Shown piece by piece: positions 34,479-43,635 of a stretch of 64,000 nt of DNA. This DNA is from Gaiellasilicea sp037721555. GTDB taxonomy: Bacteria > Actinomycetota > Thermoleophilia > Gaiellales > Gaiellaceae. The stretch lies in the NCBI GenBank assembly GCA_037721555.1, contig JBBJOI010000001.1:62001-126000 (forward strand), given 5' to 3'. Within the stretch, counting starts at the first letter, position 1, and each line of letters begins with the position of its first letter. The notes under the pieces are model-generated. The model had not been told where the DNA came from, made no database searches, and saw nothing but the letters and a program-made list of their open reading frames with translations. A program made the translations under genes and the position numbers.

Positions 34479-35708
34479 GTGTCGGGATCTCTCCACGGCC
34501 GGCTGTACGGTCTCGAGGTGCGACGGCTGCTTCTCCTGGTCAGCACGATCGTTCTCGTCGACGCGATGCTGTTCGGCTGCCTCGCGCCGCTCATTCCAGG
34601 GTACGCCGAGGAGTTCGGTCTCTCGAAGACAGGCGCAGGCCTGCTCGTCGGCTCGTTCGGCGCTGGTGCTCTGTTCGGCGGCATTCCCGGCGGGCTCGCC
34701 GCCGCGCGCTTCGGGCCGAAGGGCGCGGTCGTCGTGGGGCTCGTTCTGCTCGCCGTCGCGAGCTTCGGGTTCGCGGCGGCCGATGGGCCATGGACGCTCG
34801 GACTGGCGCGGTTCGTGCAGGGGCTCTCCAGCACGACGACCTGGGCAGGCGCGCTCGCGTGGCTCACGGTCGCCGGCCCCCGCGAGCGCCGCGGCGAGCT
34901 CCTCGGCACCGCCTTCGGCGCTGCCGTGTTCGGGGCCATCGTCGGCCCGATGTTCGGCGCGCTCGCCGAGGAGATCAGCATCCGCGGCACCTTCACGGTC
35001 GTCGGGCTGATCGCGCTCGCACTCGCGGGCTGGGCCGCCAGCCGGCCGCACGCGCCGGCAGAGGAACAGACGCCGGCCGCCATTCTCCGCGCCCTGCGTG
35101 ATCCCGGCTTCCTCGGTGGCCTCTGGCTCAACGCCCTCCCCGCCCTGCTCTTCGGCGTGATCGTCGTGCTCGTGCCGCTACGGCTCGACACCAACGGCTG
35201 GAGCACTCTCGCGATCGGCGCGGTCTTCCTGTTCGCCGGCCTGCTGGAGACCGCTGTAAACCCGATTCTCGGCCGATTCTCCGATCGGCGTGGACGCCTC
35301 CTCCCCATCCGCGTGGCGCTTGCGGCCTCGGTCGCCGTCGCGATTGCCTTCGCCTTCGTGCGCGACCCCGTGTCCGTGACCGTCGTCGCGGTCCTCGCCG
35401 CAGTGGCTTTCGGCGGCTTCTACACCCCCGGGATGGCGCTTGTCTCCGACCGAGCCGAGATCGTGGGCCTCTCCCAGGGGCTCGGTTTCGGGATCATGAA
35501 CACGGCCTGGGCGCTCGGGAACATGACCGGCCCCTCCGCCGGCGGCGCCCTCGCGGAGGCCGGCGGCGACGGGGTTCCCTACGCCGCCGCGGCCATCCTC
35601 TGCGCGTTGACGCTCGTCGCGAGCTACCGCGTCAGGCGGCCCGGGCGGGAAACCGCTCGAGCACCCAGCGAGCATCGAGCGGATCCTTCGCGTAGTGCTC
35701 TCCGTTGA
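34479..35708 (+). CDS. MFS transporter
   Basis: 409 aa from GTG 34479, or 396 from GTG 34518 (VRRLLLLVSTIVLVD). Twelve hydrophobic segments in two halves; the MFS signature GGLAAARFGPKGAV lies between helices 2 and 3, and GRFSDRRGRLLP in the second half. Drug-efflux-like by appearance; substrate unknown. Its last 77 bp overlap the convergent gene at 35632, in antisense. Confidence 0.9.
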   Translation: MSGSLHGRLYGLEVRRLLLLVSTIVLVDAMLFGCLAPLIPGYAEEFGLSKTGAGLLVGSFGAGALFGGIPGGLAAARFGPKGAVVVGLVLLAVASFGFAAADGPWTLGLARFVQGLSSTTTWAGALAWLTVAGPRERRGELLGTAFGAAVFGAIVGPMFGALAEEISIRGTFTVVGLIALALAGWAASRPHAPAEEQTPAAILRALRDPGFLGGLWLNALPALLFGVIVVLVPLRLDTNGWSTLAIGAVFLFAGLLETAVNPILGRFSDRRGRLLPIRVALAASVAVAIAFAFVRDPVSVTVVAVLAAVAFGGFYTPGMALVSDRAEIVGLSQGLGFGIMNTAWALGNMTGPSAGGALAEAGGDGVPYAAAAILCALTLVASYRVRRPGRETARAPSEHRADPSRSALR

Positions 35709-36120
35709 CGAGCGCGAACTCGCCGGTCCGGGGATCCATCGGGAGCCGTGCCTCGATCGGAAACCAGCGGTTGTGCCGGTCGATCAACTCGTTCACCTCG
35801 CCGAAGTCAAGACGCTCGACGTACTCGAGCCATGCGTCCGCGTCAAGCGTCTCGTATTCCTGCGACAGCTCGTGCTCGTGCCGGGCGACGAGGGCCGCGA
35901 TCTCGCGCACGCGCGTCATGTACGGCAGCGGGCCGCCGAGCGACGCAAGGTACGAGCCCGCGTCCGAGCTGAAATTCCGGTAGCGCCGACGCAGCGGCCT
36001 CCCCTTGAGGGGATGGTCGATCAGATCCTGCTCGAGACCCTTGCGTGCGAGCCGCTGCCTGGGGGTCTCCGGCAGGACAACCCCCTGCCGCATGATCCGC
36101 TCTCGCTCGCGCCGATCCAC
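35632..36120 (-). CDS. Conserved hypothetical protein
   Basis: 162 aa starting MDRRERERIMRQGVVLPETP. Segments LEQDLIDHPLKGRPLRRR and GGPLPYMTRVREIAALV resemble the arrangement of DUF1992-type proteins only distantly; the end has HNRWFPIEARLPMDPRTGEF. Soluble and charged, without membrane segments. Function unknown. The C-terminal 25 codons overlap the MFS gene. Confidence 0.7.
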   Translation of the reverse strand: MDRRERERIMRQGVVLPETPRQRLARKGLEQDLIDHPLKGRPLRRRYRNFSSDAGSYLASLGGPLPYMTRVREIAALVARHEHELSQEYETLDADAWLEYVERLDFGEVNELIDRHNRWFPIEARLPMDPRTGEFALVNGEHYAKDPLDARWVLERFPARAA

Positions 36121-36168
36121 TCCTTCCCAGGGTAGCCGCCGGGGTCTCCCGGAGGACGCAGCGGCGCG

Positions 36169-36456
36169 CTACCGCTCGCGCTCGACGTCGTCGACGTCCG
36201 GATCGATCCGCGCCGCCTCCCGCTCCAGTTCGCGGGCGGCTTCCCCCTCGCTCCGGGCTCGCTCGGCCTGCTCCTCGGCCTGCAGCCGAGCCTGCTCCGC
36301 ATTGCGCGCAGCCACGCGAGCCTCGTCGCGTACGCCCTGCGCCTCCTCGCGCTTCTCCTCCCGCACCTGTTCGCTACGACGCCGACCGGCGACGGCGAGC
36401 GCCCCGAGCACGATCAGGGCGACGATCACGATGACGACGATCCAAATTGCTTCCAT
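36169..36456 (-). CDS. Membrane-anchored coiled-coil protein
   Basis: 95 aa: one N-terminal membrane helix (MEAIWIVVIVIVALIVLGAL) followed by a Glu/Arg/Ala-rich coiled coil from about 28 to 85 and an acidic tail. Gene length and a conserved-looking layout suggest an envelope scaffold. No family recognised. Confidence 0.7.
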   Translation of the reverse strand: MEAIWIVVIVIVALIVLGALAVAGRRRSEQVREEKREEAQGVRDEARVAARNAEQARLQAEEQAERARSEGEAARELEREAARIDPDVDDVERER

Positions 36457-36536
36457 GCCGACACCTCCTCTCGTTGACGATCCTGCTTGGAGCTCGTTTC
36501 AAGCCCGCCCGCGCAGCGTCACTCTGAAGCGAGCTC

Positions 36537-36962
36537 TTAGGCTGTGCCCGAACCCAGCGCCGAGCGGATCTTCGCGGTTGCTGCAGCCTCGGCCTCGTCA
36601 CCGCCGCCGGCAGCCGCCGACACGGAGGTCGCGACCTCGAGCACGAACGTGCGGTAGCCCTCGAGCTCGTCCGGCGCGCGACTCTCGAGCAGGTCGCGGG
36701 CCGATTTCAACGCTTCCAGGGTCTCGGCCTCGATCTCGGCGGGCGAATCGGTTAGGCCGAAGCCGGTGCCACGGCCCTCCGCAACGCGCTTGATCAGCGA
36801 GCTCTCGGACTTGCGCGCCGAGGCCAGGTGCTTCGCGAGCGCGCCGGCCTCCTTGAACGAGTCGAAGAAGCTCCGATCGCTGACGGCGACGAGCATGCCA
36901 GCGCCCATCGCTCCCTTGCGGAGCACCTCGATCTCGTCATCGGTGTACTGCTGTTCGTTCAT
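36537..36962 (-). CDS. Hypothetical helical protein
   Basis: 141 aa from ATG 36962 with GGAG nearby (MNEQQYTDDEIEVLRKGAMG). All-alpha prediction; segment FFDSFKEAGALAKHLASARK and late GYRTFVLEVATSVSAAAGGG are reminiscent of TerB-like stress proteins but not enough to call. Soluble. Confidence 0.65.
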   Translation of the reverse strand: MNEQQYTDDEIEVLRKGAMGAGMLVAVSDRSFFDSFKEAGALAKHLASARKSESSLIKRVAEGRGTGFGLTDSPAEIEAETLEALKSARDLLESRAPDELEGYRTFVLEVATSVSAAAGGGDEAEAAATAKIRSALGSGTA

Positions 36963-37023
36963 GCCGCTCCTTCGATTGTGGTCGACTCGGTCTGTGCCCG
37001 ATCTGCGCCGGTTCGACGCAGGT

Positions 37024-39036
37024 CTACGACGATGCCTGGACGATGCCGCGCACAGCCGCCGCGATCTCAGCCGTTCCGGGCAGCGTCGCGAGCTCGAGTT
37101 CCTTGCCGTAGGGAACCGGATGCGATGGAGCACCGACGCGGACGACGGGCGCGTCGAGATCCCAGAAGCAATGTTCCGCTACGTGCGCTGCGATCTCTGA
37201 GCCGAAACCGCAGAACCGGACGGCCTCGTGGGCGACGACGAGCCGGTGCGTCTTTGCGACCGACTCCGCGATCAGGCCGGTGTCGAGCGGAACGAGCGTC
37301 CGCGGGTCGACGACCTCGACGCTGACGCCTCCTCTCTCGAGCTCATGGGCCGCCCGGAGCGCGGCGGGAACCAGCGCGCCCAGGGCGACGACGGTGACGT
37401 CCGTCCCTTCCCGGGCGACACGACCCACGCCCAGCTCGATCCCGTAGCGCTCTTCCGGAACGGGCGCGGGCTCGTCGAAGAAGAGGAGCTTCTGCTCGAG
37501 GAAGATGACCGGGTTGTCACCGCGGATCGCCGCGGAGAGCAGGCCCTTGGCGTCGTAGGGGTTCGAGGGCATGGCGACGACGAGCCCCGGTATGTGCGCG
37601 AAGATCGCCTCCAGACTCTGTGAGTGCTGGGCGCCGAGACGGACGCCGCCACCCGAGACCATCCGGATCACGAGGGGGATGCTCGGCGCCCCGCCCATCA
37701 TGAAGCGGAGCTTCGCCGCCTGGTTCATGATCTGGTCGAACGCGACGCCGGCGAAGTCCGAGAACTGCAGCTCGACGATCGGACGCAGCCCGGTGAGCGC
37801 CGCGCCGATCCCGCAGCCGACGAAGCCGCTCTCGGTGAGCGGCGTGTCGCGGATCCGATCGGCCCCGTGCCGCTCGAGGAGCCCCTCGGTGGCGCGGAAG
37901 AGCCCGCCCACCCTGCCGATGTCCTCGCCGATCACGATCACGCTCGGGTCGGCCTGCAGCTCGAGGTCGAGCGCTTCCCGCACGGCTGCCACGAAGCCGA
38001 GCCTTCGGTCGTGCTCAGCAGCGGGAGCCTCATAACTCCGCTGGGGGCCGAACACCGAGGGCAGGAGATCGTCGGCGCTTGCGTCCTCGTCGTCGAGCGC
38101 GAGCTCGATCGCAACCTCGACGTCGCGCTCCACCTCCTGCAGGACCGCTTCGACCTTCGCGTCGTCGAGCTCTCCAAGGTCACGCAACAGCAGCTCGAGC
38201 CTCGGGAGCGGATCCTTCGCCTCCCACTCCACGACGAGCGCCGGGTCGCGCACGTCGGGGAGGTTGGCGCGCATGGAGTGCTGCATCCGCCGGAACGTCT
38301 TCAGCTCGAGCAACGTCGGCCCCGCACCCCCCCGTGCCCGCTCGAGCGCGGTTGCGACCGCGTCCTCGACTGCGAGCAGGTCGTTGCCGTCCACGATCTG
38401 GCCAGGCATCCCGTAACCGGCGGCGCGGTCGGCGAGATCCTCCACGGCGCGCTGCGCCCGCCAGTCGGCCGAGAGCGCGAACTGGTTGTTCTCGCAGATG
38501 AAGACGACCGGGAGCGCCCACGTGGCGGCGAGGTTCATCCCCTCGTGGACCGACCCCTGACCGGCGGCTCCGTCGCCGAAGAAGGCGACTGCCACCCTCC
38601 CGCTATCCCGCAGCTTCGAGGTCAGCGCCGCCCCGCACGCGTGCGGGATCCCGGCGCCTACGATCCCGTTGCAGCCGAGGATGTCGAGCGAGAGGTCAGC
38701 GATGTGCATCGAGCCGCCGAGTCCCTTGCAGTAGCCCGTCCGCTTCCCGAACATCTCGGCCATCATTCGCCGGAGATCCGCTCCCGCTGCGATCAAATGG
38801 CCGTGCGAGCGGTGATGGCCGACGAGGTAATCAGTGTTCTGCATGACGCCGGCGGCGCCGACGGCAATTGCCTCCTGGCCGACGCAGCTGTGCGCCGTGC
38901 CGAAGATGACGCCCTGCTGGAAGAGCTCGGCGGCCCGGTCCTCGAAGCGGCGGATCAACACCATGAGGCGGTACTGCTCGAGGAGTGCGGGCCGGTCGGC
39001 GGGTCGCTCTGTCGCGGCGGCGGCCTCGACGCTCAT
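37024..39036 (-). CDS. Fused E1 alpha/beta thiamine-dependent 2-oxoacid (or acetoin) dehydrogenase
   Basis: 670 aa from ATG 39036 (MSVEAAAATERPADRP). Residues 1-325 are E1 alpha: QEAIAVGAAG, and the ThDP motif GDGAAGQGSVHEG to NNQFA. Residues about 345-670 are E1 beta: GEDIGRVGGLFRATEGL, QFSDFAGVAFDQI, and the transketolase C-terminal domain. In most bacteria these are two genes (pdhA/pdhB, acoA/acoB). No E2 or E3 is adjacent, so partners must be elsewhere. Its ATG overlaps the VOC gene stop. Confidence 0.9.
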   Translation of the reverse strand: MSVEAAAATERPADRPALLEQYRLMVLIRRFEDRAAELFQQGVIFGTAHSCVGQEAIAVGAAGVMQNTDYLVGHHRSHGHLIAAGADLRRMMAEMFGKRTGYCKGLGGSMHIADLSLDILGCNGIVGAGIPHACGAALTSKLRDSGRVAVAFFGDGAAGQGSVHEGMNLAATWALPVVFICENNQFALSADWRAQRAVEDLADRAAGYGMPGQIVDGNDLLAVEDAVATALERARGGAGPTLLELKTFRRMQHSMRANLPDVRDPALVVEWEAKDPLPRLELLLRDLGELDDAKVEAVLQEVERDVEVAIELALDDEDASADDLLPSVFGPQRSYEAPAAEHDRRLGFVAAVREALDLELQADPSVIVIGEDIGRVGGLFRATEGLLERHGADRIRDTPLTESGFVGCGIGAALTGLRPIVELQFSDFAGVAFDQIMNQAAKLRFMMGGAPSIPLVIRMVSGGGVRLGAQHSQSLEAIFAHIPGLVVAMPSNPYDAKGLLSAAIRGDNPVIFLEQKLLFFDEPAPVPEERYGIELGVGRVAREGTDVTVVALGALVPAALRAAHELERGGVSVEVVDPRTLVPLDTGLIAESVAKTHRLVVAHEAVRFCGFGSEIAAHVAEHCFWDLDAPVVRVGAPSHPVPYGKELELATLPGTAEIAAAVRGIVQASS

Positions 39037-39497
39037 CGGGGCGGCCGCTGGTGGAGCTCGAAGACATAGCCGTCCGGGTCGAGCGAGTAGAGGCTCTTGC
39101 CGCCCGCGTTGGCGCCTGCGGTCATCTCGACCGGCCCGTCCGACCGGAACGAGACGCCGCGCGCACGCAGCTCCTCGTAGAGCGCGTCGATCCCCGTCAC
39201 GAAGACGCAGAAGTGGCCCGTGCCGTAGTCGCACGGCCTGGAGCTGCCGGAGTGGCGCTCACAGCCCCGGTACTCGATTAGCTCGACCTCGAGGTCGCTT
39301 CCGGGCACGCGGAGCATCGCGATCTCGAGGCCCGTCGCGTCGGGGACGCCGACGATCCTCGTGATCTCGGGCTCCTCGTAGAGTCGTCGCCAGAGGAGCT
39401 CGAGCCCGAGCAGGCCGCAGTAGAACGCGACCGAGCGGTCGAGGTCCGAGACCGTGATCCCCGCATGACGCGGCCCGTCGATCGCCCACGCGCTCAT
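39033..39497 (-). CDS. VOC superfamily (glyoxalase/dioxygenase-like) protein
   Basis: 154 aa with two beta-alpha-beta halves: H at DGPRHAGITVSDLDRSVAFY, then ELIEYRG, GTGHFCVFV and DPDGYVFELHQ with the metal-binding Glu. Likely a metal-dependent lyase, isomerase or dioxygenase. Coupled to the fused E1 gene, so probably in the same catabolic route. Confidence 0.85.
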   Translation of the reverse strand: MSAWAIDGPRHAGITVSDLDRSVAFYCGLLGLELLWRRLYEEPEITRIVGVPDATGLEIAMLRVPGSDLEVELIEYRGCERHSGSSRPCDYGTGHFCVFVTGIDALYEELRARGVSFRSDGPVEMTAGANAGGKSLYSLDPDGYVFELHQRPPR

Positions 39498-39514
39498 AGG
39501 ATTAACGTACTTCG

Positions 39515-40294
39515 GTGATGAAACAGATGCTGAAAGATCGGGTGGCGCTGGTCACGGGGGCGGCGAGCGGCATCGGCCGGGAGATCGCTGCGCGGTTCGA
39601 ACGCGAGGGCGCCCGCGTGATCGGCTTCGACCGGGCGGGCAACGTCGCGATCCATGGCGACGTGCGCGCTCCCGCCGACGTCGAGCGCGCGGTCACGGAG
39701 GTCGTGGCTTCCGAGGGTCGCATCGACGTCCTCGTGTGTAGCGCCGGCGTCCGTGAGATTGGCGACGTCTACACGATGGCGACCGACGAATGGGACAACG
39801 TGATCGCCGTCAACCTGAGCGGCACGTTCTATTGCTGCCAGGCCGCCGCGCGCGCCATGCGGGAGAGTGGAGGTGGTTCGATCGTGAACATCTCCTCCGT
39901 CGGCGGCCTGATCGGGCTCGCGCGGCGTCCCGCGTACACGGCGGCGAAGCACGGGGTCGTCGGGCTGACGAAGAGCCTGGCCCGCGACCTCGGCCCTGCA
40001 GGGATCCGGGTCAACGCGATCTGCCCGGGGCTGATCCGGACGCCGTTGACCGAGCAGTACTTCGCCGAGGATGCGTTCGAGGAAGGGCTGCGCACGGTCG
40101 TCCCTCAGGGTCGAGTCGGGCTCGCTGCCGACGTCGCCGACGCCGCGCTCTACCTCGCAAGCGACCTGTCTGCCTACGTGAACGGCATCGCGCTCACGGT
40201 GGACGGCGGCTGGCTCGCGGAAAAGAGCTTCGCGGCGGGTGAGGCTGCCGCGTCCACCTTCCTGGCCTCGAGCGAGACCGCGGGCGGCGGTTGA
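39515..40294 (+). CDS. Short-chain dehydrogenase/reductase
   Basis: 259 aa (start ATG 39515; ATG 39527 gives a more standard MLKDRVALVTG). TGAASGIGRE cofactor loop, CSAG in the NNAG position, S of ISSVGG, Y-x3-K in YTAAKHG, PGLIRTPL. Divergent from the E1/VOC pair with 17 bp between starts, so probably co-regulated. Confidence 0.92.
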   Translation: MMKQMLKDRVALVTGAASGIGREIAARFEREGARVIGFDRAGNVAIHGDVRAPADVERAVTEVVASEGRIDVLVCSAGVREIGDVYTMATDEWDNVIAVNLSGTFYCCQAAARAMRESGGGSIVNISSVGGLIGLARRPAYTAAKHGVVGLTKSLARDLGPAGIRVNAICPGLIRTPLTEQYFAEDAFEEGLRTVVPQGRVGLAADVADAALYLASDLSAYVNGIALTVDGGWLAEKSFAAGEAAASTFLASSETAGGG

Positions 40295-40323
40295 GCTCAT
40301 TCAGAATGCCATCGCCCTGCGGG

Positions 40324-40851
40324 TCAAGGCTTCACCCTGAGGTTGAGCTTGGGGTCGGGGCGATCCGAGAGCTCTCGGGCGTAATTGGCCAGCGACCGCT
40401 GATACCGGGTCAGATGACGAGACAGCGCCGTCAGAGCGAGCGACACTGCTTCACGGTCGTGCCCCGTGTCGACAAGGGCGAGCGCGAGGAAAGCACTGAC
40501 CGCATCGTCGAGGTCATCGGAACCAGCGTTACGCTCTGCGGTCAGCAGCGCGACGCTCTCTGGCGCTCGACCGAGGTTACGTAACGAACTGGCCAACTGG
40601 ATCACCGCCCGGCGTCGCCGCTCCTCCCCGAGCCCGAGCTCGAGCGCCTGCCGGTACAGCGCAACCGCCCGGTCGGAGTGGCCGGTCGAGTCGAACGCGC
40701 CCGCCCGTTCGAACGCGGCCACCGCGCTGTCCGCCGGCAGCTCGGCGACGAGTTGCTCCATCCGGGCCGAGAACTGCTCCTCGCTGTGGTCGGCGAAAGA
40801 TGTCCACAGATCCGACAGCCGCTCTTCCCACTCTGCCGGCGCCTCTGCCAC
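40324..40851 (-). CDS. Tetratricopeptide-repeat protein
   Basis: 175 aa. Helical repeats at about 44-75 (FERAGAFDSTGHSDRAVALY), 80-110 and 115-145 (LALALVDTGHDREAVSLALT) fit TPR units, as in the actinobacterial TPR_5 proteins. A soluble scaffold; the partner is not known. Confidence 0.8.
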   Translation of the reverse strand: MAEAPAEWEERLSDLWTSFADHSEEQFSARMEQLVAELPADSAVAAFERAGAFDSTGHSDRAVALYRQALELGLGEERRRRAVIQLASSLRNLGRAPESVALLTAERNAGSDDLDDAVSAFLALALVDTGHDREAVSLALTALSRHLTRYQRSLANYARELSDRPDPKLNLRVKP

Positions 40852-41447
40852 CGGGACAGCCTAGATCGGTGCCGCCGTCGAGCATCCCGTCACGAGCAGG
40901 CGGAGACCGCGAGCGCGCGAGGGCGGCGACCTTCGGATCGAGACCGTGTCCCGTCGTAACGTAGGTGGAGAGGGTCGTCGGGTTCTGGCCGAAGCTCCTT
41001 GTGAGCGAGGAGAAAGAACGGGTGGGATCGTCTCGGTAGCTGCCGAGCTCGGTGCAGCCCTTCGGCAGCGCGGGCGGCTTCGCTGGCCTCGGAGGCGCAC
41101 CGAAGGCAGCAGGCAGGGTCAAGATGGTTACGGTGAGGAGCAGGACGAGCGCGAGCCCGCGACGGCGTCCTTACAACGGACGCGTTCTCGGCGCGTTCTC
41201 GGCGCGCTGGCGGCGAGCGCGGTGCATCGCCAGCCGTATCGGCAGCCGATCGCGCCTCAGCGATCACCACTTCGAGGGGGCCACCTGCCAACGTCTCACG
41301 ATCCTGGTGGCCGCGGCCAGCGCGTGCTTCGAAGAACCTGCCCGCCTCCGCGGGCCGCCCTACAGCTTCAGGGTCGCGCGCGCGGGCGCTCGATCTCTGC
41401 GTTCGGTTGTCATCGCTCTTCTCCCCAGCCGGCCGAGTACCTCCGGA
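40852..41447. other. Gap with a possible decayed secreted-protein gene
   Basis: No confident gene. On the minus strand, from about 41155 to 40863, a signal-peptide-like stretch (RRRGLALVLLLTVTILTL, AAFG) is followed by LPKGCTELGSYRDDP and LSTYVTTGHGLDPKVAAL; a frame change near 40905 would then end it at TAG 40863. No usable start codon precedes the hydrophobic part. It may be a dead gene. Confidence 0.25.
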
Positions 41448-41564
41448 TCAGACGTCGAGTTGCTTGACATGCTTCGCAGCCGCACGCTTCTCGGTGCGGC
41501 GTTCCTTCAGCGTCTTCTGCGCCGGCTTCTTGTCCAGCTTCTTCGGCTTCTGTAAACCCTTCAT
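41448..41564 (-). CDS. Very small Lys-rich basic protein
   Basis: 38 aa from ATG 41564 with AGGAG 7 bp upstream. It begins MKGLQKPKKLDKKPAQKTLK and is almost wholly Lys/Arg/Ala, ending KHVKQLDV. Such tiny basic proteins occur in actinobacteria and may bind nucleic acid. Good ribosome site and clean stop support it. Nothing gene-like lies in 41565-41839. Confidence 0.6.
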   Translation of the reverse strand: MKGLQKPKKLDKKPAQKTLKERRTEKRAAAKHVKQLDV

Positions 41565-41839
41565 CGGTCGACTCCTGACTGCCCGTGGGCGGCATGGCGT
41601 ACACGGTCTGATGGACGCGACGGGAATCGTACCCGCAGAGCCTTCGGCGTCCTCTGCTTCGGCTAGGGCGCCGTACCGCTCGGCGACGCTGCGCCGTACG
41701 TCTATGAGTGCCTCAATGCGCCAGCGTCGGCGAGCTGAAGCGGGCATTTGGACGCGCTGGGGCGCTCGGCCGCCAAAGGACGAGCCGGCCGACTAGAGCT
41801 TCACCGACCGGCACGGGAACGGCTCGGTTGAGCCAAAGG

Positions 41840-42202
41840 TGGAGGCGGCGGGAATCGAACCCGCGTCCGCGGACGCACCGGACAGAACCTCTACAAGCGT
41901 AGTCTGCGCTTTGGTTTCACCCGGCGGCCGGTTCGCAGACGACCTACCGACGAGCTAGCCATCCTGCACTGTCGCGCCTCGGGCGATTGGCTCTCCCTCG
42001 GCGCCGAGCCCGAACGTTGGCGCCGCTTACCTGACCTCGGGCCGAGTCAGGAGCGGCGTCGCCAATCCTAGTTTTACCTAGGCAGCGAGTGCGAGATCAT
42101 TCTTCGCATTTGTTCGTTTCCCGGTGGATTTACGAGGCCGACCGGGGACCTCGGCTTGCAGCTCTGCCGGAGAACCGACCACGTCGAAACCAGGTCGCCC
42201 CC
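41840..42202 (-). ncRNA. ssrA: Transfer-messenger RNA
   Basis: 363 nt. The tRNA-like ends pair GGGGGCG (5', at 42202) with CGCCTCC plus A (3', at 41840), and the T arm GGGTTCGATTCCC is present; the terminal CCA is not fully encoded. The tag frame ends with codons for NAKNDLALAA and a TAG at 42078-42080, giving the usual ALAA degradation tail. It rescues stalled ribosomes with SmpB, encoded 0.9 kb to the right on the same strand. Confidence 0.95.
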
Positions 42203-42228
42203 GTATGTTGTCTCCGTATTGTAGCGAT

Positions 42229-43146
42229 GTGCCCGAGATCAGGGAGATCGGCGAGGACGAGCTCGAGCTGCTGATTGAGATCGCGCGGGCGGCCCAACCG
42301 CGCGAGCACGCGAGCGTGTCCGGCTTCGTCGACTGGCGCCGGCAGGCACACGAGATGGTCTGGCTGCTCGCGGAGGAGCGCGGCGATGCGGTGGGAGCGG
42401 CCTACGCGCTCACCGGCTGGCACACGCCGCCGCATCGGGCGATCGCTGCCGCGTTCGTCGCACCGGAGCGGCGAGGCGCAGGCGTCGGTACGGCTCTCGT
42501 CGCGGCGCTCGAGGAGTGGGCCGAGGCACGTGGCGTGAGGGAGCTCGAAGGACCCGTCAGCGAGAACGACGGTGAGAGCTTCGCCTGGGCCGGTCGCCGC
42601 GGCTACACCGAGATCGGACGGAACTCGCGCCTCGTCCTCGACCTCACCGGGATCAGGGCCCCGGCTGCCCACCCGCCGGAGGGCGTCGAGATCCTCACCT
42701 GGGCCGAGCGACCCGAGCTCGCACACGGCATCTGGGAGGTCGCGCGCGAGGCGACGCGGGACATCCCCGGCGAGGAGGAGGACGACGTCGGCACTCTCGA
42801 GGAATGGCTCGCCCGCGACATGCAGGGCGCGAGCGACGACCCGCGCGCAGTCTTCGTCGCGCTCGTGGGCGGGGAGGTCGCCGGCTTCGCGAAGCTCTCC
42901 CTGTCACCGGAAACGCCGGAGCGCGCCTACCACGATCTCACCGGTGTCCGCCGCGCCCACCGCGGCAAAGGCATCGCAGGCGCCCTCAAGCGAACGCAGA
43001 TCGGCTGGGCACGAGCGAGCGGCTACAAGTCCCTGCAGACCTCGAACGAGGTGCGAAACGAGCCGATCCGGCGCCTCAACGAGCGCCACGGGTACGTGCT
43101 GGAGCCGGGCATCGTGATCGTGCGCCGCGCTATCGTCGCGCCTTGA
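42229..43146 (+). CDS. Tandem GNAT-domain acetyltransferase
   Basis: 305 aa from GTG 42229 (VPEIREIGEDELELLIEIA); an earlier ATG at 42205 would sit 3 bp from the divergent ssrA 5' end. Two GNAT folds: the first with APERRGAGVGTALVAALEEW, the second with GVRRAHRGKGIAGALKRTQI, both acetyl-CoA loops. Like mycothiol synthase in layout but not recognisably MshD. Shares its short upstream region with ssrA. Confidence 0.85.
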   Translation: MPEIREIGEDELELLIEIARAAQPREHASVSGFVDWRRQAHEMVWLLAEERGDAVGAAYALTGWHTPPHRAIAAAFVAPERRGAGVGTALVAALEEWAEARGVRELEGPVSENDGESFAWAGRRGYTEIGRNSRLVLDLTGIRAPAAHPPEGVEILTWAERPELAHGIWEVAREATRDIPGEEEDDVGTLEEWLARDMQGASDDPRAVFVALVGGEVAGFAKLSLSPETPERAYHDLTGVRRAHRGKGIAGALKRTQIGWARASGYKSLQTSNEVRNEPIRRLNERHGYVLEPGIVIVRRAIVAP

Positions 43147-43594
43147 GCGCCCGATCGATCTGCCGCTTCGCGTCGCGGTCTGCGATCGTCCGCCGCTTGT
43201 CGCCCTTCTCCTTGCCGCGAGCGAGTGCCAGCTCGAGCTTGACCTTGCCGTCCTTGAAGTAGATGCGCGTGGGCACGAGCGTCAGGCCCCGCTCCTTCAC
43301 CTTCCCCACGAGCGACGAGATCTCGACGCGCCGAAGCAGCAGCTTTCGGTCGCGTGTCGGATCGTGATTCTGGATGTTTCCCTGCCCGTAGACGGCGATC
43401 TCGGCACCGATCAACCAGACCTCCAGCTCCCGGACGTCGGCATAGGCCTGCGCGAGCGTGACACGACCTTCCCGCAGCGACTTCACCTCCGTGCCGGTCA
43501 GAACAATCCCCGCTTCGAACCGGTCGAGCAGCTCGTAGTCGAACCGCGCCCGGCGGTTGTCGTGGATCAGCTTCGTGCCGCTCGGTCTGGCCAC
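43130..43594 (-). CDS. smpB: SsrA-binding protein SmpB
   Basis: 154 aa from GTG 43594 (VARPSGTKLIHDNRRARFDY). tmRNA-binding protein of trans-translation. Family marks: GIVLTGTEVKSLREGRV, AYADVRELEVWLIG, and the basic C-terminal tail KRQIDRALKARR that enters the mRNA channel. Its last 17 bp overlap the GNAT gene convergently. Confidence 0.96.
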   Translation of the reverse strand: MARPSGTKLIHDNRRARFDYELLDRFEAGIVLTGTEVKSLREGRVTLAQAYADVRELEVWLIGAEIAVYGQGNIQNHDPTRDRKLLLRRVEISSLVGKVKERGLTLVPTRIYFKDGKVKLELALARGKEKGDKRRTIADRDAKRQIDRALKARR

Positions 43595-43635
43595 GCAGCG
43601 ATTGTAGGGACGCCCCACACAGCTACCGTTGCGCC

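Noticed and set aside
32814..35051. 745-aa minus frame that includes the SDR
   Set aside because: Only the last 253 residues are family-like; the upstream part crosses the repeat region and the MFS gene in antisense.
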